DNA of 64,000 nt from Phycisphaerae bacterium (GTDB taxonomy: Bacteria; Planctomycetota; Phycisphaerae; Sedimentisphaerales; Anaerobacaceae). Below, piece by piece: positions 17,290-26,549 of the stretch. The stretch covers positions 124,001-188,000 of the forward strand of contig JAGOLX010000004.1 of NCBI GenBank assembly GCA_017993835.1. Direction: 5' to 3'. The translations under genes were made by a program, and so were the position numbers. Position 1 is the stretch's first letter. Each line of letters begins with the position of its first letter. The notes under the pieces are model-generated. The model made no database searches. It worked only from the letters and a program-made list of their open reading frames with translations, and was not told the origin of the DNA.

Positions 17290-17874
17290 GTGGAACACGG
17301 GAAGATCGTGCTGAAACTGCCGGAGTGGGTGGAGTCGTTCGTCGGCCGCCAGGGCGCAGCGTTCGATTCGGTCGAGGCGAAAATGCGCCTTGCCATCCAG
17401 TTGGCGCGCCGGAACATCGAGCACAAGACCGGCGGGCCGTTCGGGGCCGCGATCTTCGAAATGAACGGCGGCCGACTCGTCAGCGTGGGGGTCAACCTCG
17501 TGCAACCATCCCACTGCTCGATCCTGCACGCGGAGATGGTCGCCATTGTCCTGGCGCAGCAGGCGTTGGGGAGCTACGACCTCGGCGGCGACCGACGCCC
17601 TTCCCATGAGCTGGTGACCAGCACGGAACCCTGCGCGATGTGCCTTGGGGCCATTCCCTGGTCCGGCGTTCGGCGGGTCGTCTGCGGCGCCACAGGCGAG
17701 GACGCCTGTGCCATCGGGTTCGACGAGGGCGCCAAGCCGACAGACTGGGTCGGCGAGCTGCACAAACGCGGAATCGCGGTCGTGCGCGACATCCTGCGAG
17801 AGGAAGCGAGGAGCGTGTTGCGCCAATATGCAGACCTTGGCGGCGTCATCTACAATGCCACAGGGGGCACATAG
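17290..17874 (+). CDS. Nucleoside deaminase (cytidine/deoxycytidylate deaminase fold)
   Basis: A 194-residue zinc-dependent deaminase. The catalytic HAEMVAI motif supplies a histidine ligand and the proton-shuttling glutamate, and EPCAMC supplies the two cysteine ligands. The sequence between them (GGPFGAAIFEM upstream) matches the guanine deaminase/tRNA-adenosine-deaminase branch. The C-terminal extension (GELHKRGIAVVRDILREEA) is like guanine-deaminase-type members. A GTG start at 17290 with GAGAGGA six bases before it is well supported. A role in purine salvage is likely but not certain. Confidence 0.88.
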   Translation: MEHGKIVLKLPEWVESFVGRQGAAFDSVEAKMRLAIQLARRNIEHKTGGPFGAAIFEMNGGRLVSVGVNLVQPSHCSILHAEMVAIVLAQQALGSYDLGGDRRPSHELVTSTEPCAMCLGAIPWSGVRRVVCGATGEDACAIGFDEGAKPTDWVGELHKRGIAVVRDILREEARSVLRQYADLGGVIYNATGGT

Positions 17875-17901
17875 CCTCAGCGGGCCATCCTGGGGACTCG
17901 A

Positions 17902-18321
17902 TCACCGCGTCTGCGGCAGAACCGCCGGCGGCGATGTCTGCGGCGACTTCGGCGCCAACGGCGCGTTGGGATCGGACCTGGCGGGCACCAGCACGATGCC
18001 CAGATGTCTCTCGATGCGTTCCAGTCGCTGATCCATCTGCGTCAGCCTGGCATCGACCGCGTCGATCTTGACGGCCAGGACTTTCAGATCGGCGGCAAGG
18101 TCCGTGAACTGCCGCTCGGTCATGTCCATGTACCGCTCCATGAGTCGCTCGTTGGCGTTGATGGCACGGGTCGCATCGGATGGAGTCTGATCGACGCTGT
18201 AGACCCTCGTCTCGACCTCGTAGGTCTTACGATCGCGTCCAGGGGAGGCGGACCAACCCAGAACGATCACGAATACGACGATCCCGCCGGCAATGCGATA
18301 CACCATGTGACTGCGTTTCAT
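17902..18321 (-). CDS. Membrane-anchored coiled-coil hypothetical protein
   Basis: A 139-residue protein with an N-terminal membrane segment (MVYRIAGGIVVFVIVLGWSA), a short linker, then a helical heptad-rich region (LMERYMDMTERQFTDLAADL... LDQRLERIERHLGIV) and a Pro-rich tail. It follows the TolC-like gene after 129 bases on the same strand, so it may be the last gene of the export operon. The ATG at 18321 is chosen because of AAGGGTG upstream and the position of the leader; an in-frame ATG at 18378 is less likely. Confidence 0.6.
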   Translation of the reverse strand: MKRSHMVYRIAGGIVVFVIVLGWSASPGRDRKTYEVETRVYSVDQTPSDATRAINANERLMERYMDMTERQFTDLAADLKVLAVKIDAVDARLTQMDQRLERIERHLGIVLVPARSDPNAPLAPKSPQTSPPAVLPQTR

Positions 18322-18450
18322 CCGGACACCCTTGCCCTTTCGACAGACCCTGATATCGGCGTGCATGGCACACCCCACAGGACTGTTATCGGCAGATGGC
18401 CGGCAGGAATTGAGACGGATTCTCGGACCCCTCAGCGGTGGCGGCGATCA

Positions 18451-20121
18451 TCAGTCCGCGTCGTCGGCCGGGACGATGGGCTCCCATTGAATCCGGGCGG
18501 CGCCGAGAATCGTGCCGGTGGCGTAGGCCACCTCGACCAGCGAGATCTGGTAGTCCGCCAGGGCCTGGATTTCCGACGTCTGGGCATCCGCGAAGTCGGA
18601 CTGGGCGTCGAGCACGTCCGTGCTCGTGCTCATGTCGACCTCGAACGCCCGCTTCTCGGCTTCATACAGGCGAGCGTTGACGATCGTGTTCTGGCGGGCA
18701 GCCAGAATCCGTTGCCAGTTGGCCTCGACCTGGTCGACAGCGTTGAGCACCTCCTGCTGGATCACCATCTCGCGATTGGCCCGGGTTGCGAGGTCCCGCC
18801 GGCGCTGGTAGATGGCCTGACGCAGGCGGCTCTTGGCTGCCTGGTTGCCGAGGGGGACGAGCAATTGCAGGCCCAGACGATGATTCACGAAGTCGCTGTC
18901 GGACAGCATGTCGAACGATTCATTGCGGGTCTCGCCCGTGGCGTTGATGTTGTACGAGTACACGAGGCTGGCCGAGGGCAGCGTCAGATTGCGAGCAGAA
19001 TCGACCGCGCTGGCGTCCTGAAGGATCTGGAGCTGCAGCTCCAGCAGCTCCATGCGGGACTCCATCGCCTGTTTGATGAGAGGACCTTCCTCCAGTTCAT
19101 ATCGGACCGGGTCCGGCATCGTGCCCGGGACCACGATGGTCGGGGTCTGCATATCCAGGCCGGGCTTGCGGACAACCCGTTTGATCTCCCGCTGGCGGTC
19201 GCGCAGGGTGTTTTCGGCGACGATGATGGCCTCCAGTTGTTGCGCCACTCCGGACTCGGCGCGGATCACCTCGATCTGCGAACGCTGGCCCGCAGCGACG
19301 AGACGACGGGCCCGCTCCAGTTGTGCCATCGCCAGCTCATACTGTTGCTGGCGGACCTCGAGCACTCGCCGGGCCGCGTACAGACGCCAGTAGACCCGAT
19401 CGATGGCCGCCAGGACCGTGATGACGTCGAGTTTCGTCTGCGCGCTGACGATGCCATGATTGTAGGCTGCCAGGCGGATCGAATGCGTGTTGACCCATTT
19501 GCCCGCGCCCCGCAAGAGCGGCTGGCTGATGGAGACCGAAAGCGAATCCTCATAGGACGGGTTGAACGGCCCTTCCGAATTGAGGTCTCGGGTCCGCGAG
19601 TCCCCCAGGTCAAACGTCACGGTGCCCCCCGTCCGCAACGGGACCCGGACGCCGGTATCGACCGCAACGGTCTCGGTCTGGGAGGTCGCGACGATGGGGA
19701 CGCGGACGCCGGTCTCGCCGACCTCCGCGGAGCCGCCAAAGGGCAGATCCGTCTTGGTAAGACTCGCATTGGCGAAGAAGGCCGATTCGAATGCGGCCTC
19801 CTCCTCGCTGAGTCGGGCGGCAGCAATCGAGGGGTTAATCAGACTGGCCTTCAATTGCAGGTTGTTCTCCAGGGCCAGAGCCCGGCACTGCTCCAGCGAC
19901 AGTTCGATCTCCGCTGGCGGTTCGTTCGGTTCCGGCGCGGTCTTGTTGGGCTCGGCCTGCTCCAGCTCCAGCGGCTCGATCTGGTGTACCTTCTCGCTGA
20001 CATCCGCCATCAAGGCTTTGTCGTAGTCGGGCGTGCGCAGATGACAACCGCCCAACAGGACGACCGCAAACCACACCGCCGCCGTCAACCGAATGCCTCG
20101 GGGAACAGGGTATCTACTCAT
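18451..20121 (-). CDS. TolC-family outer-membrane efflux lipoprotein
   Basis: A 556-residue outer-membrane factor. The leader ends in LLGGC, so it is probably lipidated like NodT/OprM types. Two TolC repeats are visible as long helical stretches with Asn/Gln/Ala-rich segments (IDRVYWRLYAARRVLEVRQQ and VEANWQRILAARQNTIVNAR). The ATG at 20121 overlaps the stop of the permease gene by 8 bases, giving translational coupling. Together with the three upstream genes it makes a complete MacAB-TolC-like tripartite exporter encoded in one operon. Confidence 0.9.
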   Translation of the reverse strand: MSRYPVPRGIRLTAAVWFAVVLLGGCHLRTPDYDKALMADVSEKVHQIEPLELEQAEPNKTAPEPNEPPAEIELSLEQCRALALENNLQLKASLINPSIAAARLSEEEAAFESAFFANASLTKTDLPFGGSAEVGETGVRVPIVATSQTETVAVDTGVRVPLRTGGTVTFDLGDSRTRDLNSEGPFNPSYEDSLSVSISQPLLRGAGKWVNTHSIRLAAYNHGIVSAQTKLDVITVLAAIDRVYWRLYAARRVLEVRQQQYELAMAQLERARRLVAAGQRSQIEVIRAESGVAQQLEAIIVAENTLRDRQREIKRVVRKPGLDMQTPTIVVPGTMPDPVRYELEEGPLIKQAMESRMELLELQLQILQDASAVDSARNLTLPSASLVYSYNINATGETRNESFDMLSDSDFVNHRLGLQLLVPLGNQAAKSRLRQAIYQRRRDLATRANREMVIQQEVLNAVDQVEANWQRILAARQNTIVNARLYEAEKRAFEVDMSTSTDVLDAQSDFADAQTSEIQALADYQISLVEVAYATGTILGAARIQWEPIVPADDAD

Positions 20122-21376
20122 GCCTGAGCGCCTCAATAGGATCCAACCGTGCGGCCTTGATGGCCGGGAACATGCCGAAGAAGACGCCAACCGAGCCCGC
20201 GAAACCGAAGGACAGGCCAATCGCCCACAGCGGAATGTAGGCCATGTCCAGACGCGCGCCGGGGATCTTCGCAATCAGAGACGTCAACATCTGCCCGATC
20301 GCGGTGCCCATAAGCCCGCCGAACAGACACAGCACGACCGCTTCGACGAGGAATTGCAGGAGAATCGCGGAGGGTCGCGCGCCCACCGCCTTGCGCAGAC
20401 CGATCTCGCGGGTCCGCTCGGAGACCGAAACGAGCATGATGTTCATGATCCCGACGCCGCCGACCAGCAGGGAGATTCCCACGACGCCGCCAGCGACCGC
20501 GGTGACGCCCATCGCGATCTTGTTGAAGCCCTTGAGGATCTCCTCGATCACGTCCATGCGGAAGGTGTCCGGGTCCCCCGGCTCCAGACGACGGGACTGG
20601 CGAAGGAAGAACCGCAGTTCCGCCTGAGCCTCGGAAGACAGGTCGGGACTCCGGCAGCACGCGATCGCGTAGATCCACGGGTCCCACAATCGCCACGCGG
20701 TGGGAAAAGGAATGAAGACCTCTTCCGAGGAGCCCATCTGGCCGAACATGCCGGACTCCACGCGGTCCTCGACGACACCCACGATGCGGAAACCGCGGCG
20801 GTCGATGATGACACGCTGGCCGATGCAGTCCTGATCGAGGCGCAGCTTGTCGCGGACCCGCGGCGTAATCAGACAGACCTGCCAGCCGTTCTCCTCGTCC
20901 ATCAGCGTGAACGGCCGGCCAAGGATCACCGAGCGGCTCTCGATCTTGTGCCAGGAGGGGTTGATGCCATACACGCGGGCCCCGTCGATGCTGTGAACGC
21001 CGTAGCTGACCGTCCGGCCTCTTTCGATCATCAGAGTATAGTCCGAGATGGACGGACAGCGATCCAGCAGGCCGTCGAACTGCTCGGGCTGGAATCGGAT
21101 CACGCGCCAGTTGAAGTTCTTGAACCGTCCCTTGCGGGGCCACTCCGGGCTGATGTAGATCTTGTTCGTGCCCAGGGACTCGAAATCCAGCAGGATCTTC
21201 GCCTTCAGGCCGGTCAGGGCCGCGATCACCGCGGTGACAGACGCCACGCCGATCACGATCCCGACGGTAGTCAGGGCCGAGCGGGTCTTGTTCGTCCAGA
21301 TCTGGCCCAGCGCCAATCGAATGCTCTGGAGCAGCAGAACCGTGAGCACCAATGGAGCGGTCAACAGCCGCAGCAT
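20114..21376 (-). CDS. MacB-type ABC transporter permease
   Basis: A 420-residue permease with one N-terminal membrane helix (TRSALTTVGIVIGVASVTAV), a large periplasmic MacB_PCD domain (about 45-270), and three C-terminal helices forming the FtsX domain (GGVGIMNIMLVSVSERTREIGLRKAVGA). This is the MacB topology without the ATPase, which is encoded separately upstream. Substrate could be a lipoprotein, peptide or macrolide-like compound; it cannot be told. AAGGAG precedes the ATG. Confidence 0.92.
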   Translation of the reverse strand: MLRLLTAPLVLTVLLLQSIRLALGQIWTNKTRSALTTVGIVIGVASVTAVIAALTGLKAKILLDFESLGTNKIYISPEWPRKGRFKNFNWRVIRFQPEQFDGLLDRCPSISDYTLMIERGRTVSYGVHSIDGARVYGINPSWHKIESRSVILGRPFTLMDEENGWQVCLITPRVRDKLRLDQDCIGQRVIIDRRGFRIVGVVEDRVESGMFGQMGSSEEVFIPFPTAWRLWDPWIYAIACCRSPDLSSEAQAELRFFLRQSRRLEPGDPDTFRMDVIEEILKGFNKIAMGVTAVAGGVVGISLLVGGVGIMNIMLVSVSERTREIGLRKAVGARPSAILLQFLVEAVVLCLFGGLMGTAIGQMLTSLIAKIPGARLDMAYIPLWAIGLSFGFAGSVGVFFGMFPAIKAARLDPIEALRHE

Positions 21377-21429
21377 GTGTATCTCCTTCTCGGGAACACG
21401 AAACGCACGCTCACAAGTCCATCCAAGTG

Positions 21430-21590
21430 AAAAACTCGAAATCCGAAACTCGAAATCCGAGACAATTCCAGAGCACGAAACACAAACGACCGAAACACTA
21501 TCGCTCGTCGAGTAACTCGTTTTGGATTTTGGATTTTGGTCATTGAGATTTGTTTCGGATTTCGAGTTTCGAATTTCGGATTTCTCTGCT
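21430..21590. repeat. Palindromic intergenic repeat, family A copy 1
   Basis: Between the ATPase and permease genes the left half carries tandem 'aactcgaaatccgaaa' units and the right half the reverse complement ('tttcggatttcgagttt', 'gaatttcggattt'), separated by about 90 bp. The RNA would fold as one long hairpin. A second copy with the same layout lies at 29893-30050. Both sit between co-directional genes. Confidence 0.75.
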
Positions 21591-22334
21591 TCAGGGTGTT
21601 TCGGCTCCCGTGGCCACCAGCCGGACGGCGCCTGTCTGCTCGTCGGCGACGATCCGGCCGTCGCGCATTCGCACGATCCGCTTGGCGTGATGGGCGATGT
21701 CGTCCTCGTGCGTGACCATGATGATCGTCTGGCCGTCCCGGTGCAACTGCTCGAACAGCGACATGATCTCCAGACTGGTGCGGGTATCCAGGTTGCCCGT
21801 CGGCTCGTCGGCCAACAGAATGCTCGGCCGGTTGACCAAGGCGCGGGCGATGGCCACCCGCTGCTTCTCCCCGCCGGAGAGCTGGTTCGGACGGTGCTTC
21901 ATCCGCTCGCCCAGGCCGACCTTCGTCAGGGCCTCCTTCGCCCGGACCTTGCGAGTGAGCCACCCCTCGCCGCCGGCATAGAGCAGCGGGAGTTCGACGT
22001 TCTTGAGGGCATTCAGCCGGGGCAGCAGCTCGAACGACTGGAAGACGAAACCGATCTGTGCGTTTCGCACGCGGGCCAGTCCAGCGGCGCTGAGCCGTGT
22101 CGTGTCCCGCCCGTCCAGCTCGTAGGTCCCGCTCGTACAGCGGTCCAGGCACCCGAGGATGTTCATCAGCGTGCTCTTGCCCGAGCCCGAGGGACCCATG
22201 ATCGCCACGTACTCGTTGCGCCCCAGTTCGAAGTCCACGCCGGCGAGCGCGTGAATGGATTCCACGCCCACCTTGTAGACGCGTGTGACCCCTGCGAGGC
22301 GGATTACGTTGTCATTTGCTTTCGTTGGGGTCAT
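21591..22334 (-). CDS. MacB/LolD-type ABC transporter ATP-binding protein
   Basis: A 247-residue ATPase. Walker A is GPSGSGKST, the Q-loop lies in [13 protein letters not shown], the signature is [15 protein letters not shown], Walker B is [12 protein letters not shown], and the switch histidine is in VTHEDD. This sequence set is typical of the LolD/MacB subfamily. Its first bases overlap the 3' end of the adaptor gene (22312-22334), indicating coupling. A short palindromic repeat separates it from the permease gene. Confidence 0.95.
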   Translation of the reverse strand: MTPTKANDNVIRLAGVTRVYKVGVESIHALAGVDFELGRNEYVAIMGPSGSGKSTLMNILGCLDRCTSGTYELDGRDTTRLSAAGLARVRNAQIGFVFQSFELLPRLNALKNVELPLLYAGGEGWLTRKVRAKEALTKVGLGERMKHRPNQLSGGEKQRVAIARALVNRPSILLADEPTGNLDTRTSLEIMSLFEQLHRDGQTIIMVTHEDDIAHHAKRIVRMRDGRIVADEQTGAVRLVATGAETP

Positions 22335-23715
22335 TGGCGTCCTTCGCGCCCGCTTTCTTCCTGGCTTCTTCTTCCGCCTTGGCCTCGCGCTCGTCTTTGA
22401 TGAGCTGGTCGTGCTTCATCTTCTCCAGCTCCTTGTAGGGACCGACAACGACCTTGTCCGTCTCGGTCAGCCCGGACTCGATGACCGTGTGGGTCGTGTT
22501 GCTGGCGCCGATCTTGACGGGGACCGCCACCGCCTTGCCGTCGCGGCAGCAATAGACAATCGAGGCGAACGCCTTGTTCTTCTGCTCTTCGCTGAGCTTG
22601 TCGCGAATGTCCACCGGCAGCTCATCCACCTTGCGCCCCAGGACCGCCTGGCTCGGCAGAACCAGAATCTCCTTGTGGGTCGCCACCTCGATATCCACGT
22701 CGGCGGTCATGCCCGTGAAAACCCGTTCGTTCGGATCGACCAACAACACCTCGGTTTCGTAGTACTTGGAGCCGTCGGTCCCAATCTTGCGGCTCAGGGC
22801 AACCGTCTGCACGATGCCTGGAAAGATCTGGTCAGGCCAGGCCTGGATATTTACACGGGCCTTCTGCCCGACTCGCAGCTTGCCGACGTCCGACTCGTCG
22901 ACCTGGGCAACGACCAGCATCTCGGAGAGGTCCCCCACTTCCATAATCACGGTGCCAGGGTTGTTCATCGTGCCCACGATGGCTATCTCGCCGACCTCCG
23001 CTTCGATCCGTGTGATCGTGCCGTCGATGGGGGCAGTAATCGTCGTGTAGCTCAGCGCCTCTTGCGCCTGGGCGATCCGGGCATCCGCACCCTCCAGGTT
23101 GTACTCCAGCACCTTGAGGTTCAACTCGGCAGACTGCAGCGAGTGCTGGGCCGCCTCATACTGGGCCTGCAACTCCTCGACCTTGAGCTTGGCCTGGTCG
23201 AACTCCGCCTGGCTGATGTCGTTCGAAACGACGAGGCGGTCCTGCCGCTGGAGGTCGGTCTTGGCCTGTTCGAGCGTCGCGGCGGTCCCCAGCAGACTGG
23301 CCTTCTGACCGGCGATTCGGGCCTTCTCGACCTCGATCTGGGCAGCCTGGGCATCCCGGTTGGCCTGGGCCGACCGCAGGCTGCTCTCCAAGTCCTTGGA
23401 GTCAAGCCGCACGAGAACCGACGGCGGCACCGGCGGATTCGCATTGGGATCGCCCTTCGTCACGAGCGCCCCCTCTTCATAGGGCAGAGCAACCACCCGG
23501 GCCGAGACCTTGGCGCTGATCTCGACGTTCCGCTTGGGCTCGATCTCGCCGGGGGCGCTGACGAACTCGATCAACTCGGCGCGTTGGACCGGCTCGATCC
23601 GCACGATCGTCGGCTTCTCGCCGCCGACTCTGCGTCTCTTGACCACGAACCCTGCGGCCAGACCCACGACCGCAAGAGCCACGACAACGATGATCAAAAT
23701 GCGAAGCTTTCTCAC
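22312..23715 (-). CDS. Periplasmic adaptor (MacA/HlyD, membrane fusion protein)
   Basis: A 467-residue membrane fusion protein. A single N-terminal membrane helix ([20 protein letters not shown]) is followed by the lipoyl half ([20 protein letters not shown]), a long coiled-coil hairpin (about 110-230), the second lipoyl half ([20 protein letters not shown]) and beta-barrel domains. The C-terminus is Lys/Glu/Ala-rich. I chose the GTG at 23715 because GGAAGGG sits 7 bases upstream; a GTG at 23721 is too close to it. It is the first gene of the exporter operon. Confidence 0.92.
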   Translation of the reverse strand: MRKLRILIIVVVALAVVGLAAGFVVKRRRVGGEKPTIVRIEPVQRAELIEFVSAPGEIEPKRNVEISAKVSARVVALPYEEGALVTKGDPNANPPVPPSVLVRLDSKDLESSLRSAQANRDAQAAQIEVEKARIAGQKASLLGTAATLEQAKTDLQRQDRLVVSNDISQAEFDQAKLKVEELQAQYEAAQHSLQSAELNLKVLEYNLEGADARIAQAQEALSYTTITAPIDGTITRIEAEVGEIAIVGTMNNPGTVIMEVGDLSEMLVVAQVDESDVGKLRVGQKARVNIQAWPDQIFPGIVQTVALSRKIGTDGSKYYETEVLLVDPNERVFTGMTADVDIEVATHKEILVLPSQAVLGRKVDELPVDIRDKLSEEQKNKAFASIVYCCRDGKAVAVPVKIGASNTTHTVIESGLTETDKVVVGPYKELEKMKHDQLIKDEREAKAEEEARKKAGAKDANDPNESK

Positions 23716-24319
23716 ACGCACGCCCTTCCAAGCACCTGTCGACGTCCAAGACAGCAGACCCGCCGGGGTCCCATATTCATAGACGCATCAGACCAGCTTT
23801 CATTGCCATGAACCACCAGGAAAAAGGGTCCGACCCCTTCCGGAGCTCAGCCCTCTGCCCAAGACCATCGCTGGACCCTGCACGAGCCAACCGTCCCGGA
23901 CGCCACAGTCTACCGTCGGAGCCATCGGATCACAAATGGAACCTCGCGACACTCCGACCGCCGAACGAATGCCTTGCAGTATGCGGGTGGCACATTACCG
24001 TTTTGTTACGGGTTTGTCCAATCTTGGTGATTCCGCCGTGAACGCATTGGATGGGCTGGACGCGGCGTGGATAGAAAAATGGCGTCGTCTGGCACAACGA
24101 CGCCGGAGAAAAAGATGAAACGGTTTTCACCTCTCCTATCGGCAGGCATAGCCCGAAATCAGCAGTCTTTTTTCCTAAAAGGGATGACAAATACGGTGTA
24201 TTTCTCGCCTGCACACTATCGGACCTTGCGACAGGCTCTCTATATGGAGCAATCGCGATGTGGATTGGCTATTTTGGAGAACGGAGTGAATTTGCGTAGG
24301 CGCAAACGACGCTTCCCTG
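23716..24319. other. 600-bp intergenic region upstream of thiC
   Basis: No convincing gene is present between the adaptor gene and the riboswitch. A short palindrome AAGGGTccgACCCCTT lies near 23825-23840. A perfect hairpin GGCGTCGT...ACGACGCC lies near 24080-24102. The open frames here run straight into the riboswitch and have no coding character. Confidence 0.5.
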
Positions 24320-24325
24320 TACAAT
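24320..24325 (+). promoter_or_regulatory. Candidate -10 element for thiC
   Basis: TACAAT lies about 10 bases upstream of the 5' edge of the TPP aptamer, where the transcript must begin. The hexamer 17 bases further upstream (TAGGCG) is a poor -35 match, so the promoter assignment rests on the -10 and its position. Confidence 0.4.
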
Positions 24326-24334
24326 TCGGGTGGT

Positions 24335-24450
24335 CGCTAGGGGTGGCCCGCCGGGTGGCGGGCCTGAGAGAAGACCCTCCGAACCTGATCAGGATAATTG
24401 CCTGGAGCCGGATAGACGCACCAGGCCGATATGCCTGCGTAGGAAAGCGA
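24335..24450 (+). ncRNA. TPP riboswitch (THI element)
   Basis: The conserved thiamine-pyrophosphate aptamer blocks are present in order: ctaGGGGTGgcc, a GC hairpin, CCTGAGAgaagACCC, cGAACCTGATCaGGATAATtgCC, a variable P3-like arm, and the closing GTAGGAAAGCGA. It lies 130 bases upstream of thiC, the classic target. Binding of TPP is expected to turn expression off, here by termination at the hairpin directly downstream. Confidence 0.95.
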
Positions 24451-24477
24451 TGACAACGAAACGTTGGCCGTCTGGAG

Positions 24478-24508
24478 AAATCGCTTCCCGCAGGAGCGAT
24501 TTTTTTAT
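24478..24508 (+). terminator. Intrinsic terminator of the thiC riboswitch
   Basis: AATCGCT (24479-24485) and AGCGATT (24495-24501) form a stem followed by a run of T residues. It stands 28 bases after the aptamer and before the thiC ribosome site. The aptamer's terminal AAGCGAT could pair with part of the stem and act as antiterminator, a switch to test by folding. Confidence 0.85.
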
Positions 24509-24579
24509 TTGGTGGAGTTCTGAAAAATGCAGGATTGGACCTATTCCAGGACTCGGGTCACTATCAAGGAGTCGGATTC

Positions 24580-25884
24580 ATGACGACACAACTGACGGAT
24601 GCCAGAGCCGGGAAAATCACAGCCGCCATGCGCCACGTCGCCGAGAGCGAGAACGTGGAGGTGCACACGGTCCGCGAGGAGTTGGCCGCCGGCCGGCTGG
24701 TCATCCCGGCTAATCGGGCCCATCTCAAGAGCAACCTCCGCCCGCTGGGCATCGGCCGGGCCCTCACGACGAAGGTCAACGCGAACATCGGCACCAGCAG
24801 CATCCGATGCTCCGTGCAGGCGGAAATCGAGAAGATGAACGCCGCCTTGGCGGTCGGCGCAGACGTCATCATGGACCTCAGCACGGGCGGCGACCTCGAC
24901 TCGATCCGCGACGAACTGCTCGCCCACTGCCCGGCCCCCTTCGGTACCGTCCCGATCTATCAGGTGATCGAGGGCCGCGGCGTCGAGGACGTCACGCCCG
25001 AGATCATCCTCCAAACGGTGGCCAAGCAGGCCCGCCAGGGCGTCGATTTCTTCACGATCCACGCGGGCCTGCTCCGCGAGCACCTGCCCCTGCTCGAGAA
25101 ACGCGTGATGGGCATCGTCAGTCGGGGCGGGGCGCTGCTCGCCAAATGGATACTCCACCACAACCGCCAGAACCCCCTCTACGAGATGTTCGACGACCTG
25201 TGCGACATCATGGTCGAGCACGATGTGTGCTTCTCGCTGGGCGACGGGCTCCGGCCCGGCGCAATCGCCGACGCGACCGACGAGGCCCAGCTCGCCGAAC
25301 TCCGTACGCTGGGCGAACTGACCCAGCGGGCCTGGGAAAAGGGCTGCCAGGTCATGGTCGAAGGGCCGGGCCACGTGCCGTTCAACCAGATCCAATACAA
25401 CATGGAGATCCAGCAGAAGCTCTGCCACGGCGCGCCTTTCTACGTGCTGGGCCCGCTCGTGACGGATATCGCACCGGGCTATGACCACATCACCTCCGCC
25501 ATCGGAGGCTGCGCCGCGACCTTCTACGGCGCCTCGTTCCTGTGCTACGTCACGCCGCGAGAGCACCTCGGCCTGCCCAACGACGACGATGTCCGAGCGG
25601 GTGTCGTCGCCGCCAAGATCGCCGCCCACGCAGGCGACGTCGCGAGGGGCCATAAAGGCGCCGCGGATCGGGACCGCGCGTTGAGCATCGCCCGATCGAA
25701 CCTCGACTGGCGAACGCACATCGGCTCATCGCTCGATCCCGAGACCGCCGACCGGATGCACAAGGAAGCCTGCAAGGAAATGGGCATGGCGGAGCTACAA
25801 TCTGCCGATTATTGCTCCATGTGCGGCAAGGACTGGTGCAGCGTCCGAATCAACCGCGAAGTCCGCCAGGCGGTCCGACAGTAG
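24580..25884 (+). CDS. thiC: Phosphomethylpyrimidine synthase
   Basis: A 434-residue radical-SAM enzyme that converts aminoimidazole ribotide to hydroxymethylpyrimidine phosphate for thiamine synthesis. Family motifs include KVNANIGTSS, GADVIMDLSTGGDL, EGPGHVPFNQI and IGGCAATFYGASFLCYVTP. The C-terminal iron-sulfur motif is CSMCGKDWC (CxxCxxxxC). The length matches the shorter anaerobe-type ThiC without the N-terminal extension. The ATG at 24580 is chosen because AAGGAG lies 9 bases upstream. No other thiamine gene is in the window. A short GC stem with a T-rich tail (AACCGG-ccg-CCGGTT near 25990-26005) may terminate it. Confidence 0.97.
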   Translation: MTTQLTDARAGKITAAMRHVAESENVEVHTVREELAAGRLVIPANRAHLKSNLRPLGIGRALTTKVNANIGTSSIRCSVQAEIEKMNAALAVGADVIMDLSTGGDLDSIRDELLAHCPAPFGTVPIYQVIEGRGVEDVTPEIILQTVAKQARQGVDFFTIHAGLLREHLPLLEKRVMGIVSRGGALLAKWILHHNRQNPLYEMFDDLCDIMVEHDVCFSLGDGLRPGAIADATDEAQLAELRTLGELTQRAWEKGCQVMVEGPGHVPFNQIQYNMEIQQKLCHGAPFYVLGPLVTDIAPGYDHITSAIGGCAATFYGASFLCYVTPREHLGLPNDDDVRAGVVAAKIAAHAGDVARGHKGAADRDRALSIARSNLDWRTHIGSSLDPETADRMHKEACKEMGMAELQSADYCSMCGKDWCSVRINREVRQAVRQ

Positions 25885-26208
25885 GCGACCTGGGAGGGCT
25901 CGCCGGGCAGGACGCAGGTCGGCGCTTGCGGCCTGATGCCCGTCAGTCCTACATTTGCGTTGACCTTTGATGGACGGCCAACCGAGAACCGGCCGCCGGT
26001 TGCTCCCCGGTTTTCCCTTGTTCTTCCTCCGGCCTGAACCTACAATACGCCCATGGATTCGCAGGCTGTGTGCTCTGCGAGATGCAGAAAAGCGATGATC
26101 GATAAGTCCCTGTAGAGAATGTTACGCCCCGGAAAAATGTCCTAAAAAAGACAATAAAGAACTTGCCCTATGGGCAATAGGTTGATAGAGTAAAAGGAGG
26201 CGTTCGAG
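25885..26208 (+). other. Intergenic region after thiC
   Basis: It holds the weak candidate terminator near 25980-26015 (AACCGGccgCCGGTT with a downstream ttttcccttgttctt). It also holds a perfect short palindrome TTGCCC-tat-GGGCAA at 26163-26177 just upstream of the next gene. Nothing else was recognised. Confidence 0.45.
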
Positions 26209-26502
26209 TTGTCGGGTCGAAGAGACAATGGGCACGGGTTTGGTCTTGACGCCCGAAGGCGATGTTTCATCGCCAAGGCGCGGGAGTTTCTCGATCGACT
26301 CGGATCGTACGAGTTCGTCGGACGCGAGGAATACGAGGAGCAGATAGAACAGGCTTTGCTGATACTGGAACGTTTGCCGACGAGCGAGCAGTCCGAGAGA
26401 ATCATGAATGAGATATGCTTGACGGTGACGATTGCCTGCTACGCTCTGCGGGCCCATGAGCGGTCTCAGAGGGACAAAGAGCCCGAACAGGGCAGCGAAT
26501 GA
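26209..26502 (+). CDS. Small hypothetical protein, TTG start
   Basis: A 97-residue charged, helical protein (ARRRCFIAKAREFLDRLGSY, then LPTSEQSERIMNEICLTVTI) of no recognised family. The start codon is TTG at 26209, made credible by a perfect AAAAGGAGG ribosome site 8 bases upstream. It precedes the HTH gene by 47 bases on the same strand and may form a two-gene unit with it. Confidence 0.6.
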   Translation: MSGRRDNGHGFGLDARRRCFIAKAREFLDRLGSYEFVGREEYEEQIEQALLILERLPTSEQSERIMNEICLTVTIACYALRAHERSQRDKEPEQGSE

Positions 26503-26549
26503 TCGTCGGACGTGAACCGTTGTTGTGAGAATTCGTACGGGGGTGTCCC

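Noticed and set aside
24067-24453. A 128-codon plus-strand frame upstream of thiC
   Set aside because: It runs through the whole TPP aptamer and has no coding signature.
26163-26191. TTGCCC-17-TAGAGT promoter for the 26209 gene
   Set aside because: Its predicted start at about 26198 would fall inside the ribosome binding site, so translation signals would be lost. The palindrome around TTGCCC is kept as a possible operator only.
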